A DNA stretch of 64,000 nucleotides, from positions 2,844,501 through 2,908,500 of the forward strand of contig NZ_CP048815.1 in assembly GCF_010977555.1 (NCBI RefSeq), given 5' to 3'. Position numbers and translations under genes: made by a program. Under the pieces are notes generated by a model, which was not told the origin of the DNA, did not search any database, and saw nothing but the letters and a program-made list of their open reading frames with translations. The DNA is from Caulobacter rhizosphaerae (lineage in GTDB: Bacteria > Pseudomonadota > Alphaproteobacteria > Caulobacterales > Caulobacteraceae). Below are positions 25,974-34,266 of the stretch, one piece after another. The stretch's first letter is position 1. Each line of letters starts with the position of its first letter.

Positions 25974-27002
25974 ATGTTCTACGCTGCATTGGATGTGTCG
26001 CTGCGGTCAGTGGCGATCTGCATCATCGACCAGGACGGCAAGGTGCGGCTGGAGCGATCCGTGCCGTCGGAGGTTCCTGACCTGGTCCGCTGCCTGCGCG
26101 AGTTCGGCGAACCGATCCACCAGGTTGGATTGGAGGCCGGTACGCTGACCCAGCACCTGACCTACGGCCTCACCGAAGCCGGCTTCGACGTCGTGTGCAT
26201 GGAGGCGCGCCAGGTGAACGCGGCGCTGTCGGCCATGCGCAACAAGACCGACAAGCACGACGCCCGCGGCATCGCCCAGATCCTGCGGTCAGGCTGGTAC
26301 AGCCGGGTGCATGTGAAAAGCATCGAGAGCCACCATCTGCGCGCCCTGATCTCCTGCCGGAAGGTCATGCAGCGCAAGTGCATCGACCTGGAGAACGAGA
26401 TCCGTGGCCTTCTGAAGATCTTCGGCGTGAAGCTGCCGCTGCGGCTCTCACGCGGCGCCTTCGACATCGCCGTGCGCGACACCATCCAGAGCGACCCGGC
26501 GCTGAGCCACGCCCTACTGCCGATGCTGCAGGCCAGGCTGGCGCTGTTCGACACCTTCACTGAGCTGGATCGCCGCGTCCGCAAGGCTGCCCACGCCGAT
26601 CCGGTCTGCCAGCGCTTCATGGGCGTGCCGGGCGTGGGCGAGATCACTGCGCTTAGCTTCAAGGCCGCCGTCGACGACCCTGCCCGCTTCAAGAGCTCGC
26701 GCACCGTCGGCGCCCACTTTGGCCTGACGCCCAGACGTTTCCAGTCCGGCGAGAAGGACAACCCCGGCCGCATCTCCCACGCCGGCGACGCCGACGTGCG
26801 CGCCACGCTCTACGCGGCCGCCAACGCCATGCTGATGCGCTCGATCAGATGGACCAGCCTGAAGGCCTGGGGCGTCAAGCTGATGAAGACCAAGGGCCGC
26901 CGGCGCGCCATCGTCGCCGTGGCCCGCAAGATCGCCGTCATCCTGCACCGCATGTGGGTCGACGGCTCGGACTTCCGCCTGGGATCGGAGGCTGCGGCAT
27001 GA
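25974..27002 (+). CDS. IS110-family transposase (DEDD recombinase)
   Basis: 342 residues. The RuvC-like N-terminal domain shows the DEDD set: Asp7 (ALDVSLR), Glu54 (GLEAGTLTQ), Asp93 and Asp96 (NKTDKHDARGIAQILR). The C-terminal Transposase_20 domain has GVPGVGEITAL and FGLTPRRFQSGEKDNPGRISHAGD, where the serine after GRI is the catalytic serine of the family. Full length and without frameshift, so probably active. GGGAG precedes the ATG. IS110 recombinases are guided by an element-encoded bridge RNA that pairs with target and donor sites. Confidence 0.95.
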   Translation: MFYAALDVSLRSVAICIIDQDGKVRLERSVPSEVPDLVRCLREFGEPIHQVGLEAGTLTQHLTYGLTEAGFDVVCMEARQVNAALSAMRNKTDKHDARGIAQILRSGWYSRVHVKSIESHHLRALISCRKVMQRKCIDLENEIRGLLKIFGVKLPLRLSRGAFDIAVRDTIQSDPALSHALLPMLQARLALFDTFTELDRRVRKAAHADPVCQRFMGVPGVGEITALSFKAAVDDPARFKSSRTVGAHFGLTPRRFQSGEKDNPGRISHAGDADVRATLYAAANAMLMRSIRWTSLKAWGVKLMKTKGRRRAIVAVARKIAVILHRMWVDGSDFRLGSEAAA

Positions 27003-27239
27003 CCTGACCCTCACTGCCCACCCTCAAGATCCTGGCCGGATCGTCCCATGCGGACGACGGGATGGATGAAGCCGAAAATGTCTGCTGCACCTTCAGTGCG
27101 TCCAATAGCGCGGCTCTCCAGACCCTGATCCCATGCATGCGTGCAGCGGCTCCGCTCGCAAGGAGCCATCAGACTGCGAAGAGAAGCGTGACCCGCGTGA
27201 ACGACCCCGGCCGCCAGATCAAACGAGCTTGACCCCGAT
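27003..27239 (+). ncRNA. Candidate bridge-RNA region of the IS110-family element
   Basis: Non-coding 237 bases between the transposase stop and the right inverted repeat, where IS1111-group elements encode their guide RNA. It can form at least two stem-loops: CGTCC-catgc-GGACG (27042-27056) and GGCTCC-N8-GGAGCC (27148-27167). No T-tract terminator is evident and guide loops cannot be assigned without the target sequence; placement is from family knowledge. Confidence 0.35.
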
Positions 27240-27248
27240 GCCCGATTA

Positions 27249-27566
27249 GAGAAGCTGTCGTTGGCTTGCCTCCAGAAAGGCGAAGTTCGGCGCGGCGGTT
27301 GGCTGCAACCGCCGTCGGAGGCGAGCAGCAGATTGGCAGGAGTTCCAGCCTTAGCTCGGCGTCACCCGCCTTGACGGCGAAATTCGATAGCCTTCCGGTG
27401 CGGGCTTATATCTGTCATGCGGCCGAGGCCACCGATGCGCTCGACTCTGCTGCGCTCGTAGATGGGCTGGATCGACGCGGACCACCACTAGGTGCTCGTT
27501 CAAGCCACCCCGTATGCGGCAAACATCCCGACCGAAATTATCCTTTGAAGGAGCCCTAACTCTACT
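27249..27566. other. Short stretch between IS and resolvase remnant
   Basis: 318 bases. Open frames on both strands are present but none resembles a known protein; this may be the degraded 5' end of the resolvase gene or unrelated flank. No serine-recombinase N-terminal motif (YxRVSTxxQ) was found here. Confidence 0.35.
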
Positions 27567-28101
27567 GTCATCTTCACGGACCATGCGAGCAGTGGCCGCG
27601 GTGATCGGGTCGGCGTGGCCGAGGCGCTATCGCATCTGCGCGCCGGCGACACGCTCATGGTGTGGAAGCTGGATCGGCTGGGCGCTCGGTGCATCAACTC
27701 GTGGAATTCACCGCGCAGTTGGAAAAGCGCGGCATTCAGTTCGCAAGCCTGACGGACGCACAGGCTCGTCAGCGGGGCGGTTCTTCTTCCACGTCATGGT
27801 GGCAATGGCCGAGATGGAGCGGGACCTGGTTCGCGAGCGCACGGTCGCGGGCCTCGCCGCCGCTAAGGCGCGGGGGCGCTTGGGCGGTCGCCCGGCCAAG
27901 TTGACCTCTCAGCAGCTCGGCCATGCCAAGCGGCTGCTGGCGGATCCTGAAACAACGGGAGCGGAGGTAGCAAACACCTTGGGCGTCGCGCGATCGACGC
28001 TCTACCGATCGCTCGGCAAGACGCCAACCGATCTGCGAAAACGCTACAGGCGACCCGCTAAGGATGGAGTGGGTTCTGTTCGAGGCGCTGTGAGCGGATG
28101 A
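27567..28101 (+). pseudogene. Frameshifted DNA invertase/resolvase (Tn3-type serine recombinase) remnant
   Basis: Resolvase sequence runs through three reading frames: VIFTDHASSG..LSHLRAGDTLMVWKLDRLG (to about 27682), RSVHQLVEFTAQLEKRGIQFASLTD (to about 27765), then GRFFFHVMVAMAEMERDLVRERTVAGLAAAKARGRLGGRPAKL and a helix-turn-helix GAEVANTLGVARSTLYRSLG. At least two frameshifts and loss of the N-terminal catalytic-serine part make it non-functional. It lies beside the IS110 element and a large palindrome, so it is probably the relic of a transposon or integrated element. Confidence 0.85.
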
Positions 28102-28142
28102 GCCGACGGCAGCCCGAAAACGCGTAAATAGTTAGTCGCGGA

Positions 28143-28205
28143 TTTTGGAGCCAGCTCTCGTGAGTTTGGAGTCAGTCGCGAGGCTTGAGGTCAATTTTGG
28201 AGAGG
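28143..28205 (+). repeat. Three direct TTTTGGAG-type repeats
   Basis: TTTTGGAGCCAG (28143), GTTTGGAGTCAG (28164) and TTTTGGAGAGG (28195) recur at 21- and 31-base spacing. Repeated TTTTGGAGCCA-like words remind me of the multiple terminal repeats of IS21-family elements, but no IS21 genes are here; a decayed end is possible. Confidence 0.35.
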
Positions 28206-28283
28206 CTCCGGAAGGCCTCAAAAACGGCTTCTTGGACGCCCGGATTTTGAAAGAGGGTTATGAAAGCCGCCAACCCTTTTGCT

Positions 28284-28340
28284 CATAAGTCACTGAATCC
28301 TTTCGCAAACGGAATTTGTGAAAGGATGCAGTGACGTATG
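28284..28340. repeat. 57-bp near-perfect palindrome
   Basis: Two 26-base arms (28284-28309 and 28315-28340) match at 23 of 26 paired positions around the spacer CGGAA. Each arm contains GTCACTG and ATCCTTTC blocks. No T-run follows. It lies 180 bases beyond the resolvase remnant; it may be a recombination site, two abutting element ends or a very stable hairpin. Confidence 0.7.
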
Positions 28341-28496
28341 GCCCATAGGGGAGAGCTCTTTCAGGATCTGTGCGTCAAACCGCGCGCTTACGATTTAAGT
28401 CTCGGGAATAGGAATATATTCCCACCCACCCTTGGAGTTCCGATTGCGGCTAGCTACAGCCGATCCTTGGTTGCTGCGCCATCGAGAGCCTGAGCG

Positions 28497-28502
28497 TATA
28501 AT
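28497..28502 (+). promoter_or_regulatory. Putative -10 box of the LysR gene
   Basis: Consensus TATAAT, 69 bases before the ATG at 28571. No good -35 at 16-18 bases; TTGCTG lies 20 bases upstream. Moderate support only. Confidence 0.35.
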
Positions 28503-28570
28503 ATACCTGCAGCCACCGTCCGGATCGTTAGCCCTGAATGGCTTTTCAAGACTTTTGGCTAAGGGACCGC

Positions 28571-29500
28571 ATGCACCTCGACCAGCTCCGACGGCTCGAC
28601 GCCGACCTGCTGCTCGCGCTCGACGCGCTGCTGACCGAGTCGAACGTCACGCGCGCCGCACAGCGCCTCGGCGTAGGCCAGTCCGCCATGTCCGCGCGGC
28701 TCGCCCGCCTGCGCGAGGTGTTCGAGGACCGGCTGTTCGTGCCTTCGCCGGACGGGCGGGGCGTACTCGCCACGCCGCGAGCGCTGGCCCTTCGGCCCGT
28801 TCTCGCCAAGGTGCTCGAGTTGATCGACGAAATGCTAGGGCCTGTGGTGGATTTCGAGCCGGCGACCACTCGCCGGACCTTCACGGTGGCGCTACACGAG
28901 ATCCCAGCCGTGATGCTTGCGCCCGATCTCGTTCCGCGGGTGGCGACGGCGGCGCCGTCCGCACGGCTTGTGTTTGTCTCGCCGCCCGATGCGGAGCTGC
29001 TGGCCGAGCGGCTCGAATCCGGCGCGATCGACATCTGCATCGGTAACCGAGGGCTGGCGCAGACCGCCTGGCGGATGCGAACATTGTTCGAAGACCGGTT
29101 TCTGACCGCACAGCGCAAGGGGCATCCACGCGGTTGCGCCCCGCTCGACCTCGACGTGTTTTGCGCCGCCGAGCATCTGCTGGTCTCGGCGGATGGCGGA
29201 GGATTCTTCGGCCAGGTCGATGCGGCGCTCGCCGCCCTCGCCCGCGAACGCCGCGTGGCCTTGTCGATCCAGAACTACGCGCTGGCGGCGGCGCTTGTCG
29301 GCTCCAGCGACTATCTGTGCACTTTGCCGAGCCGCTTCCTGCATCGGTTTGCCGACGCGCTGGATTTGTTCGAGCCGCCGATCGAGCTGGGCGCCGTGGA
29401 ATTGGCCGCCTATTGGCACCCACGCAATCAGGACGACCCCGCGCATCGCTGGCTGCGCGACCAGATCTTCGCCGCGGCCACGGCTACCGGCCGCCGCTGA
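28571..29500 (+). CDS. LysR-family transcriptional regulator
   Basis: 309 residues. N-terminal winged HTH: LRRLDADLLLALDALLTESNVTRAAQRLGVGQSAMSARLARLREVFEDRLFV, about 5-60, followed by the substrate-binding domain (FTVALHEIPAVMLAPDL ... AIDICIGNRGL). This resembles the NodD/LinR-like branch with the GQSAMSARLARLR recognition helix. The ATG at 28571 (MHLDQL) has AAGGGA five bases before it. Its 3' end overlaps by 17 bases that of the convergent M28 peptidase gene. Likely controls the adjacent MBL/M28 pair or a gene lost at the rearranged upstream border. Confidence 0.9.
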   Translation: MHLDQLRRLDADLLLALDALLTESNVTRAAQRLGVGQSAMSARLARLREVFEDRLFVPSPDGRGVLATPRALALRPVLAKVLELIDEMLGPVVDFEPATTRRTFTVALHEIPAVMLAPDLVPRVATAAPSARLVFVSPPDAELLAERLESGAIDICIGNRGLAQTAWRMRTLFEDRFLTAQRKGHPRGCAPLDLDVFCAAEHLLVSADGGGFFGQVDAALAALARERRVALSIQNYALAAALVGSSDYLCTLPSRFLHRFADALDLFEPPIELGAVELAAYWHPRNQDDPAHRWLRDQIFAAATATGRR

Positions 29501-30866
29501 CTGGCCGGTTTGCGAGCAGCCACACGGACACGGCCCAGGCTGAGATGTTCTGCTCGAGCGCGCCGCGGTCGACCTTGGCCAGCGTGTCGTTCGGCGTGTG
29601 ATGGGTATCGAACAAGGCGCTCGCGTCCTGGTCAAGGCGAAACAGAGGGACGCCGCTGTCGGCGAGCACGTTCGCGTCGGGCGTGCCGCTCTCAGGCGGT
29701 TCAGGGACGACATTCACCCCGATCGGAGCCAGCGCCGCGCGCAAATCCCGTTGGAGATCGCCATCTCCTGCGGGATACCGCAGGCGCAGCACCCGGCCCC
29801 CTCCCCAATCGCTTTCGCTCGCCAGGTCGAGGCGCGGCGCGTTTCGGTGCAGGCGAAGATAGGCCCGCGCCCCGGCGAAGTTCTTGACCGGATCGGCTTG
29901 CGACACCTCCTCGGCGCCGAAGAGGACCACCTTGATGGAACGCCGCGGCCGCTCGGGCAGGTCGCCGATACGCTTGGCCGCGGCGATCACCGCGGCCAAG
30001 CCGAAGCCATTGTCGACGGCGCCCGTCCCCTGCTCCCAGCTGTCGAGGTGCGCCGCGATCAACAGCGGGGGCGCCGCCGGATCGCGCCCTGGAACGGAGG
30101 CGACGATGTTTTGCGAGGTTCCCGGCCCGATCCAGCTCGCCGACGAGTCCAGCCGCAAGGTGACAGTCCCCCGGGCGGCGAGCCGGCCGAGTTGCTCGGC
30201 GTCCGGCGGGGACAGGCTGAAGGCGGGAAACGGCCGCGGCAGAGGCGTCGTGGCGCCGCTGCTCGCAACCCGGTTCTCGTGGGTCGCAAGCGAGCGCATC
30301 ACGAATCCGGCCGCGCCGCGCCGCATCGCCTCGCCCGGCCCCTCGCCACGGATCACGGCCATCCGCAGATAGCCACTCCCGTCCTGCGTGCGCGGCAGCG
30401 GCTCCAGCACCGCCACGATGCGGCCCTGGACCGAGGCGGCGGGCGCGGCCAGGAAGTCGGCGTAGGACGCGAAGGACGCGACGGGCGCTTCGACCGGCGG
30501 CCCCGCTACCAGACCACCAAGCGGCGTGGCGACCAGCATCTGGGCGTGAGCGCCCGTGACGGAGACACTGGAGACGCCCGGCGACCAGCGCTCGATCGGG
30601 AAGGATTCCAGGCCGACGCCCTCGAACCCGAGCGCCTTCAGCTGGCCCGCGAGCCAAGCGGCGGCGGCGTGATCCGCGTCCGAACCCGCCGGCCGCGCGC
30701 CGAACCGGGTCACCAGCTCGCTTAGGATTCGATAGCCCAGCTCCTTGTCGCTAGGCGCCTCGGCAAGCGCCGCCGGCGCAGGCGTTGCGTCACGTGCGGC
30801 CGCGCTCGTCGCGACGGAGACCAGGGCCATGGCCGTCAGCGAGGCCGCTAAGAGCACCCGTCGCAT
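29484..30866 (-). CDS. Secreted M28-family zinc peptidase with PA-like insert
   Basis: 460 residues; signal peptide ends TSAAA-RD. The di-zinc ligands of M28 are all visible: His273 (AAHLDSWEQ), Asp285 (GAVDNG), Glu319/Glu320 (FGAEEVS), Asp353 (ASESDWG) and His422/423 (FDTHHTPNDT). Residues about 110-245 form a PA-type insert, as in carboxypeptidase Q/plasma glutamate carboxypeptidase-like enzymes. Acts in the periplasm or outside as an amino- or carboxypeptidase. Its ATG comes one base after the stop of the MBL-fold gene (TGA-C-ATG), so both are one operon. Confidence 0.9.
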   Translation of the reverse strand: MRRVLLAASLTAMALVSVATSAAARDATPAPAALAEAPSDKELGYRILSELVTRFGARPAGSDADHAAAAWLAGQLKALGFEGVGLESFPIERWSPGVSSVSVTGAHAQMLVATPLGGLVAGPPVEAPVASFASYADFLAAPAASVQGRIVAVLEPLPRTQDGSGYLRMAVIRGEGPGEAMRRGAAGFVMRSLATHENRVASSGATTPLPRPFPAFSLSPPDAEQLGRLAARGTVTLRLDSSASWIGPGTSQNIVASVPGRDPAAPPLLIAAHLDSWEQGTGAVDNGFGLAAVIAAAKRIGDLPERPRRSIKVVLFGAEEVSQADPVKNFAGARAYLRLHRNAPRLDLASESDWGGGRVLRLRYPAGDGDLQRDLRAALAPIGVNVVPEPPESGTPDANVLADSGVPLFRLDQDASALFDTHHTPNDTLAKVDRGALEQNISAWAVSVWLLANRPVSGGR

Positions 30867-30867
30867 G

Positions 30868-31839
30868 TCACTCGCCCTCCCGGTTGCCGTACTCGACCGG
30901 CGCCCATTGGTAGCCCTTGCCCGCCCGGCGGACGTGGCCGACGCCGGGGAACGGCAAGTGCGGCGCGGCGATGAGCTCGCGATCGCTTGCGAATTCGGCG
31001 AAGGCCTGCTCGCGCGTGGTCTCCGCAGCCTTCGGATTCACGTCGTAGACGATGGTGACGCTCGGATCCGGGAACTGTACCGAGGCGACGTGGATGATGT
31101 CACCGATGAAGGTGACCCGCTCGCCCTGGCTGGTGAGGGTGTAGAAGGCGCTGCCGGGCGTGTGGCCAGGGTGAAGGGTCGCCGTAACGCCCGGGACGAC
31201 GTCGGCCGTGCTCGAAAACGCCGCGATCTTGCCGGCGTCGACATAGGGCTTCAGCGTCTTGATCGCCTCGTCGAAATACTTGCGGTCATAGCCGGACCTG
31301 GCGGCGTTCGCGGGGTTGAGGAAAAAGTCGACGTCGGGCTTGCCGACATGGACCGTCGCATTCGGGAAGACGATCTTCCCTGCATGGACGAGGCCGCCGC
31401 TGTGATCGGTGTGGACGTGGGTGATCAGAATGTCGGTGACTTGCTCTGGCCGGTGGCCTGCGGCCGCTAGGCTAGAAAGAAGTTTTCCGCCGTTTCCAGG
31501 GCCAAAGAGGTCGCCCGAGCCGGTGTCGACCAGTACGAGCCGGTTCGGCAAGGCGATCAGGAAGGCGTTGATCGACGCCTCGATCGGGTTGCGGAGGAAG
31601 CTCGCATTCAGAAGCGAATCCGTCTTCGCCGGCGTGGTGCCGGTCAGCAGGGCGTGCAGGTCCTGCGGCACAGTCCCGTCAGACAGGGCTGTCACGGTGA
31701 CCTCTCCCACGCGGAAGCGATAGAAATTTGCGCCCTGCGCGACGACATGCGGCGTCGAGCCGCCCGGCGCGGCGAAGGTGGGCGAAGTTCCGTAGAGAGA
31801 AAGAAGGGCGGCGGCGATCGCCAGGTGCCTCGTGCGCAT
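30868..31839 (-). CDS. Secreted metallo-beta-lactamase-fold hydrolase
   Basis: 323 residues with signal peptide ending SPTFA-AP. Zinc ligands: H141-V-H143-T-D145-H146, His226 (HPGHTPGS), Asp247 (GDIIH) and His294 (APHLPFPG). This is the lactonase/AidC-AttM-like branch of the MBL superfamily, many of which open lactone rings; others are sulfatases or esterases, so the reaction is unproven. Coupled to the M28 peptidase downstream, suggesting combined processing of an extracellular peptide-like or lactone compound. No Shine-Dalgarno problem: the start at 31839 directly yields the signal peptide. Confidence 0.88.
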   Translation of the reverse strand: MRTRHLAIAAALLSLYGTSPTFAAPGGSTPHVVAQGANFYRFRVGEVTVTALSDGTVPQDLHALLTGTTPAKTDSLLNASFLRNPIEASINAFLIALPNRLVLVDTGSGDLFGPGNGGKLLSSLAAAGHRPEQVTDILITHVHTDHSGGLVHAGKIVFPNATVHVGKPDVDFFLNPANAARSGYDRKYFDEAIKTLKPYVDAGKIAAFSSTADVVPGVTATLHPGHTPGSAFYTLTSQGERVTFIGDIIHVASVQFPDPSVTIVYDVNPKAAETTREQAFAEFASDRELIAAPHLPFPGVGHVRRAGKGYQWAPVEYGNREGE

Positions 31840-32090
31840 TGGTGTCTCCCGAAGTTTTGTTCGGGCAAGACCTAGGCGGACACGATCGCCGCGAGGAGGC
31901 TGGCGGCCTGGATTGGAGGTATCAACGCCGTTGATGGCCTCCGCGGTTGGCGTGCCTATATCCCGAGGGCGCTGATGTTCTTGAGAGTTCCAGCGGCCTC
32001 AGGCTGCTTCGACTGGCGCTTTCCGGAAGGTGGCCGGCGCCTTCACATGATGCGGCGGTTCGCGCCCGCCCGAACCCGAGGAGAACGGTC

Positions 32091-32387
32091 ATGAAATACT
32101 ATCTTTGCAAGTACATCCCGCCGCGCGCCGACTTCCTGGCGACGATGAGCGCTGATGAAGCCGGTTGGATGAAACAGCACGGCGCCTACATGAACGAACT
32201 GCTCGACCAAGGCGTGATCGTGGCCCACGGGCCGGTGATGGATCCAGCCGGTGGCTACGGCGTGTCGCTCTACCAGATCGGCGACAAGCAGGACATTACC
32301 GCGTTCACCGCCCAGGACCCCATCATCAAGAACGGTGTGGGCCATTACGAGCACCACCCCATGCTCAGCCTTCGCTCGCGCGGCTGA
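32091..32387 (+). CDS. YciI-family (YCII-domain) protein
   Basis: 98 residues from ATG 32091, with GAGGAG six bases upstream. The YCII/ferredoxin-like barrel is clear: MKYYLCKYIPPRADFL, WMKQHGAYMNELLDQGVIVAHGPVMDPAGGYGVSLYQI and a C-terminal YEHHPMLSL. These small dimeric cytosolic proteins bear a His/Asp pair and have ill-defined roles (dechlorination-like chemistry in some). It stands alone between the MBL gene and a 400-base gap. Confidence 0.85.
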   Translation: MKYYLCKYIPPRADFLATMSADEAGWMKQHGAYMNELLDQGVIVAHGPVMDPAGGYGVSLYQIGDKQDITAFTAQDPIIKNGVGHYEHHPMLSLRSRG

Positions 32388-32789
32388 CGCCGTCGGCGGG
32401 CCGTGCGCCCTCCCCTGGCTTTGATCCGCCTCCAGGCAACTCGAACAGACGGACCAGCAATGAGGCGGTCGCGGACCTGGCCGCACGAGATGCGCCGGCA
32501 AATCGACCGGCGCGATGGCGCCGAGCACGGGCGGTCTCCAAACCAGCGCTGCTCTCCCATAAGGTCCATAAAGAGCCGCGCTTGGCTGATGCCTTCGTCA
32601 ATCGAAAGCCCGAACGCGCGCATGCGCGGACATTTTCTAAACACGGCAAGAGATAAGCGCGGGCAGGACGGCAAAAAAGCCCGCTGCGCCCACTGGTCCG
32701 ACAGCGCCAATACTATCGATCAGAAGAGCTCATTATTCATGCGTGGCCGCGTGGCGCTAAGCGTCGATGACCGTTTTGAGGGCTCGACC
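32388..32789. other. Intergenic region before the flavin monooxygenase
   Basis: 402 bases; a self-complementary CGCGCATGCGCG at 32617-32628 is the only notable word. The monooxygenase frame is open through this region but its codon use is poor and lacks family similarity upstream of 32790. No gene supported. Confidence 0.45.
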
Positions 32790-34133
32790 ATGACGCAGCA
32801 ACCTACCCGGCAACTGAAACTCGGCGCGATCCTGGCGGGCGTCGGCACAGATCACACGCGCTGGCGCGACCCAGCCCTGCCCGGCGACGCCAGCATCGAC
32901 ATCAACTGGTACATCGAAAACGCCAGACTGGCCGAAGCCGCCAAGTTCGATCTGGTGTTCATCGTCGACAGCCCGTTCATCACACCTGACACCGCGCCGC
33001 ACTTCCTCAACCGCCTGGAGCCGCTGACCCTGCTGTCGGCCCTGGCCGTCACCACTTCGAAGATCGGCTTGGTCGGCACCCTGACCACCTCCTATTGGGA
33101 ACCCTACAACGTCGCCCGGCAGTTCGGATCGCTGGACCACATCAGCAAGGGCCGCGCCGGCTGGAACGTGGTGACCACCGGCCTGGAAGGCGCCTCGAGG
33201 AACTATGGTCGCGACGAGCATTTCGAGCACGGCGAACGCTACGAGCGGGCCGGCGAGTTCGTCGAGGTGGTCCAAGGCCTATGGGACAGCTATGAGGACG
33301 ACGCCTTCCCGCGCGACAAGGCCGCCGGCGTCTTCCTCGACAAGGCCAAGCAGCATGCGCTGAACCACAAGGGCAAGCATTTCTCGGTGGTCGGGCCCCT
33401 GGCCCTGTCCCGCTCGCCGCAAGGCCAGCCGGTGATCTTCCAGGCCGGGGTCAGCGGCGCGGGCCGTGACCTGGGCGCCAAGATCGCCGAAGGCGTGTTC
33501 GCTGGCGTCGATACTTTTGAGGACGCGGTGGAATACTACGCCGACGTGAAAGCGCGCGCCGCGGCTCTGAGCCGAGCCCCTGACCACATCAGCGTCCTGC
33601 CGGGCATCGCGCCGATCATCGCCGACACCGACGAAGAGGCCCAGGCCATCGCCGCCGTCCAGGCCAGCGGTCGCGAGATCGACAAGCTGCTGGTCGAGCT
33701 GGGCCGGGCCTTCGGCTACCACGACTTCAAGCAGTATCCGCTGGATGGTCCCTTCCCGGACGTCAGCAAGCTCAGCCTCAACAGCTACAAGGGCCACGCC
33801 GAGCGCATCGTCCGGGTCGCCAAGGCCGAGAACCTGACCGTGCGCCAGACGGCCGAGCGCTTTGGGCGCTGGAAAGCCAATTTCGTCGGCTCGCCCCAGA
33901 CCGTCGCCGACGAGATCGAGCGCTGGTTCGTAGGCCGCGCCGTGGACGGCTTCATCCTGCACGTCACCGGTCCGCGCGAGTTCGCGCTGTTCCGGGAAAA
34001 GGTTGTGCCGATCCTGCAGGCCAAGGGTCTGTTCCGCACCGAGTACGAGCACGACACCCTGCGCGGCCACCTGGGCCTGCCGGTTCCCGAGCATCGCTGG
34101 GCCAAAAGCCCCGACCAGATCGCGGCGGAATAG
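32790..34133 (+). CDS. LLM-class flavin-dependent monooxygenase (NtaA/SnaA/DszA family)
   Basis: 447 residues from ATG 32790 (GAGGG seven bases upstream). Family motifs: DSPFITPDTAPHFLNRLEPLTLLSALAVTTSKIGLVGTLTTSYWEPYNVARQFGSLDHISKGRAGWNVVTT near 50-125, SGAGRDLGAKIAEGVF, and FVGSPQTVADEIERWF near the C-terminus. The family uses reduced FMN from a separate reductase to oxidise sulfonates, sulfones, nitrilotriacetate and other small compounds. Followed by a broken M19/RidA chimera and a TonB receptor on the same strand, so it was probably part of an uptake-and-oxidation unit. No flavin reductase gene is nearby. Confidence 0.9.
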   Translation: MTQQPTRQLKLGAILAGVGTDHTRWRDPALPGDASIDINWYIENARLAEAAKFDLVFIVDSPFITPDTAPHFLNRLEPLTLLSALAVTTSKIGLVGTLTTSYWEPYNVARQFGSLDHISKGRAGWNVVTTGLEGASRNYGRDEHFEHGERYERAGEFVEVVQGLWDSYEDDAFPRDKAAGVFLDKAKQHALNHKGKHFSVVGPLALSRSPQGQPVIFQAGVSGAGRDLGAKIAEGVFAGVDTFEDAVEYYADVKARAAALSRAPDHISVLPGIAPIIADTDEEAQAIAAVQASGREIDKLLVELGRAFGYHDFKQYPLDGPFPDVSKLSLNSYKGHAERIVRVAKAENLTVRQTAERFGRWKANFVGSPQTVADEIERWFVGRAVDGFILHVTGPREFALFREKVVPILQAKGLFRTEYEHDTLRGHLGLPVPEHRWAKSPDQIAAE

Positions 34134-34266
34134 CCGCGTAGCGTCGAGGACGGCTTGCTGCCGGCCAACGGACCATCGTCGTCAGCGATCGGCCCAACGC
34201 CGGTGGCGCTGCGCTGCCAGATCCTGGTTTCGCTCGGCCACGACCATGATCTCTAGGAAAACGAAA

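Larger units (their letters stand above)
25900..27248 (+). mobile_element. IS110-family insertion sequence (IS1111-like arrangement)
   Basis: About 1.35 kb bounded by subterminal inverted repeats TAATCGGGC (25900-25908) and GCCCGATTA (27240-27248); an inner repeat TCAAGCTC also occurs inverted near both ends (25923-25930 and about 27226-27233). One intact DEDD transposase lies between, with a short left leader (about 73 bases, including a perfect 7-bp hairpin 25940-25959) and a longer right non-coding part (about 237 bases). Subterminal repeats and a long 3' non-coding end fit the IS1111 group. Exact tips are uncertain by several bases because the family makes no clear target duplication. Confidence 0.75.
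28102..28570. other. Intergenic debris region after the resolvase remnant
   Basis: 469 bases without a credible gene. It holds three TTTTGGAG-type direct repeats (28143-28205), a 57-bp near-palindrome (28284-28340) and, close to the LysR gene, a TATAAT box at 28497-28502. Base composition is visibly lower in GC than the flanks, as expected for acquired DNA. Confidence 0.5.

Noticed and set aside
27266..27559. Frame of 97 codons after the IS element
   Set aside because: Does not resemble any protein; likely debris between IS and resolvase remnant.
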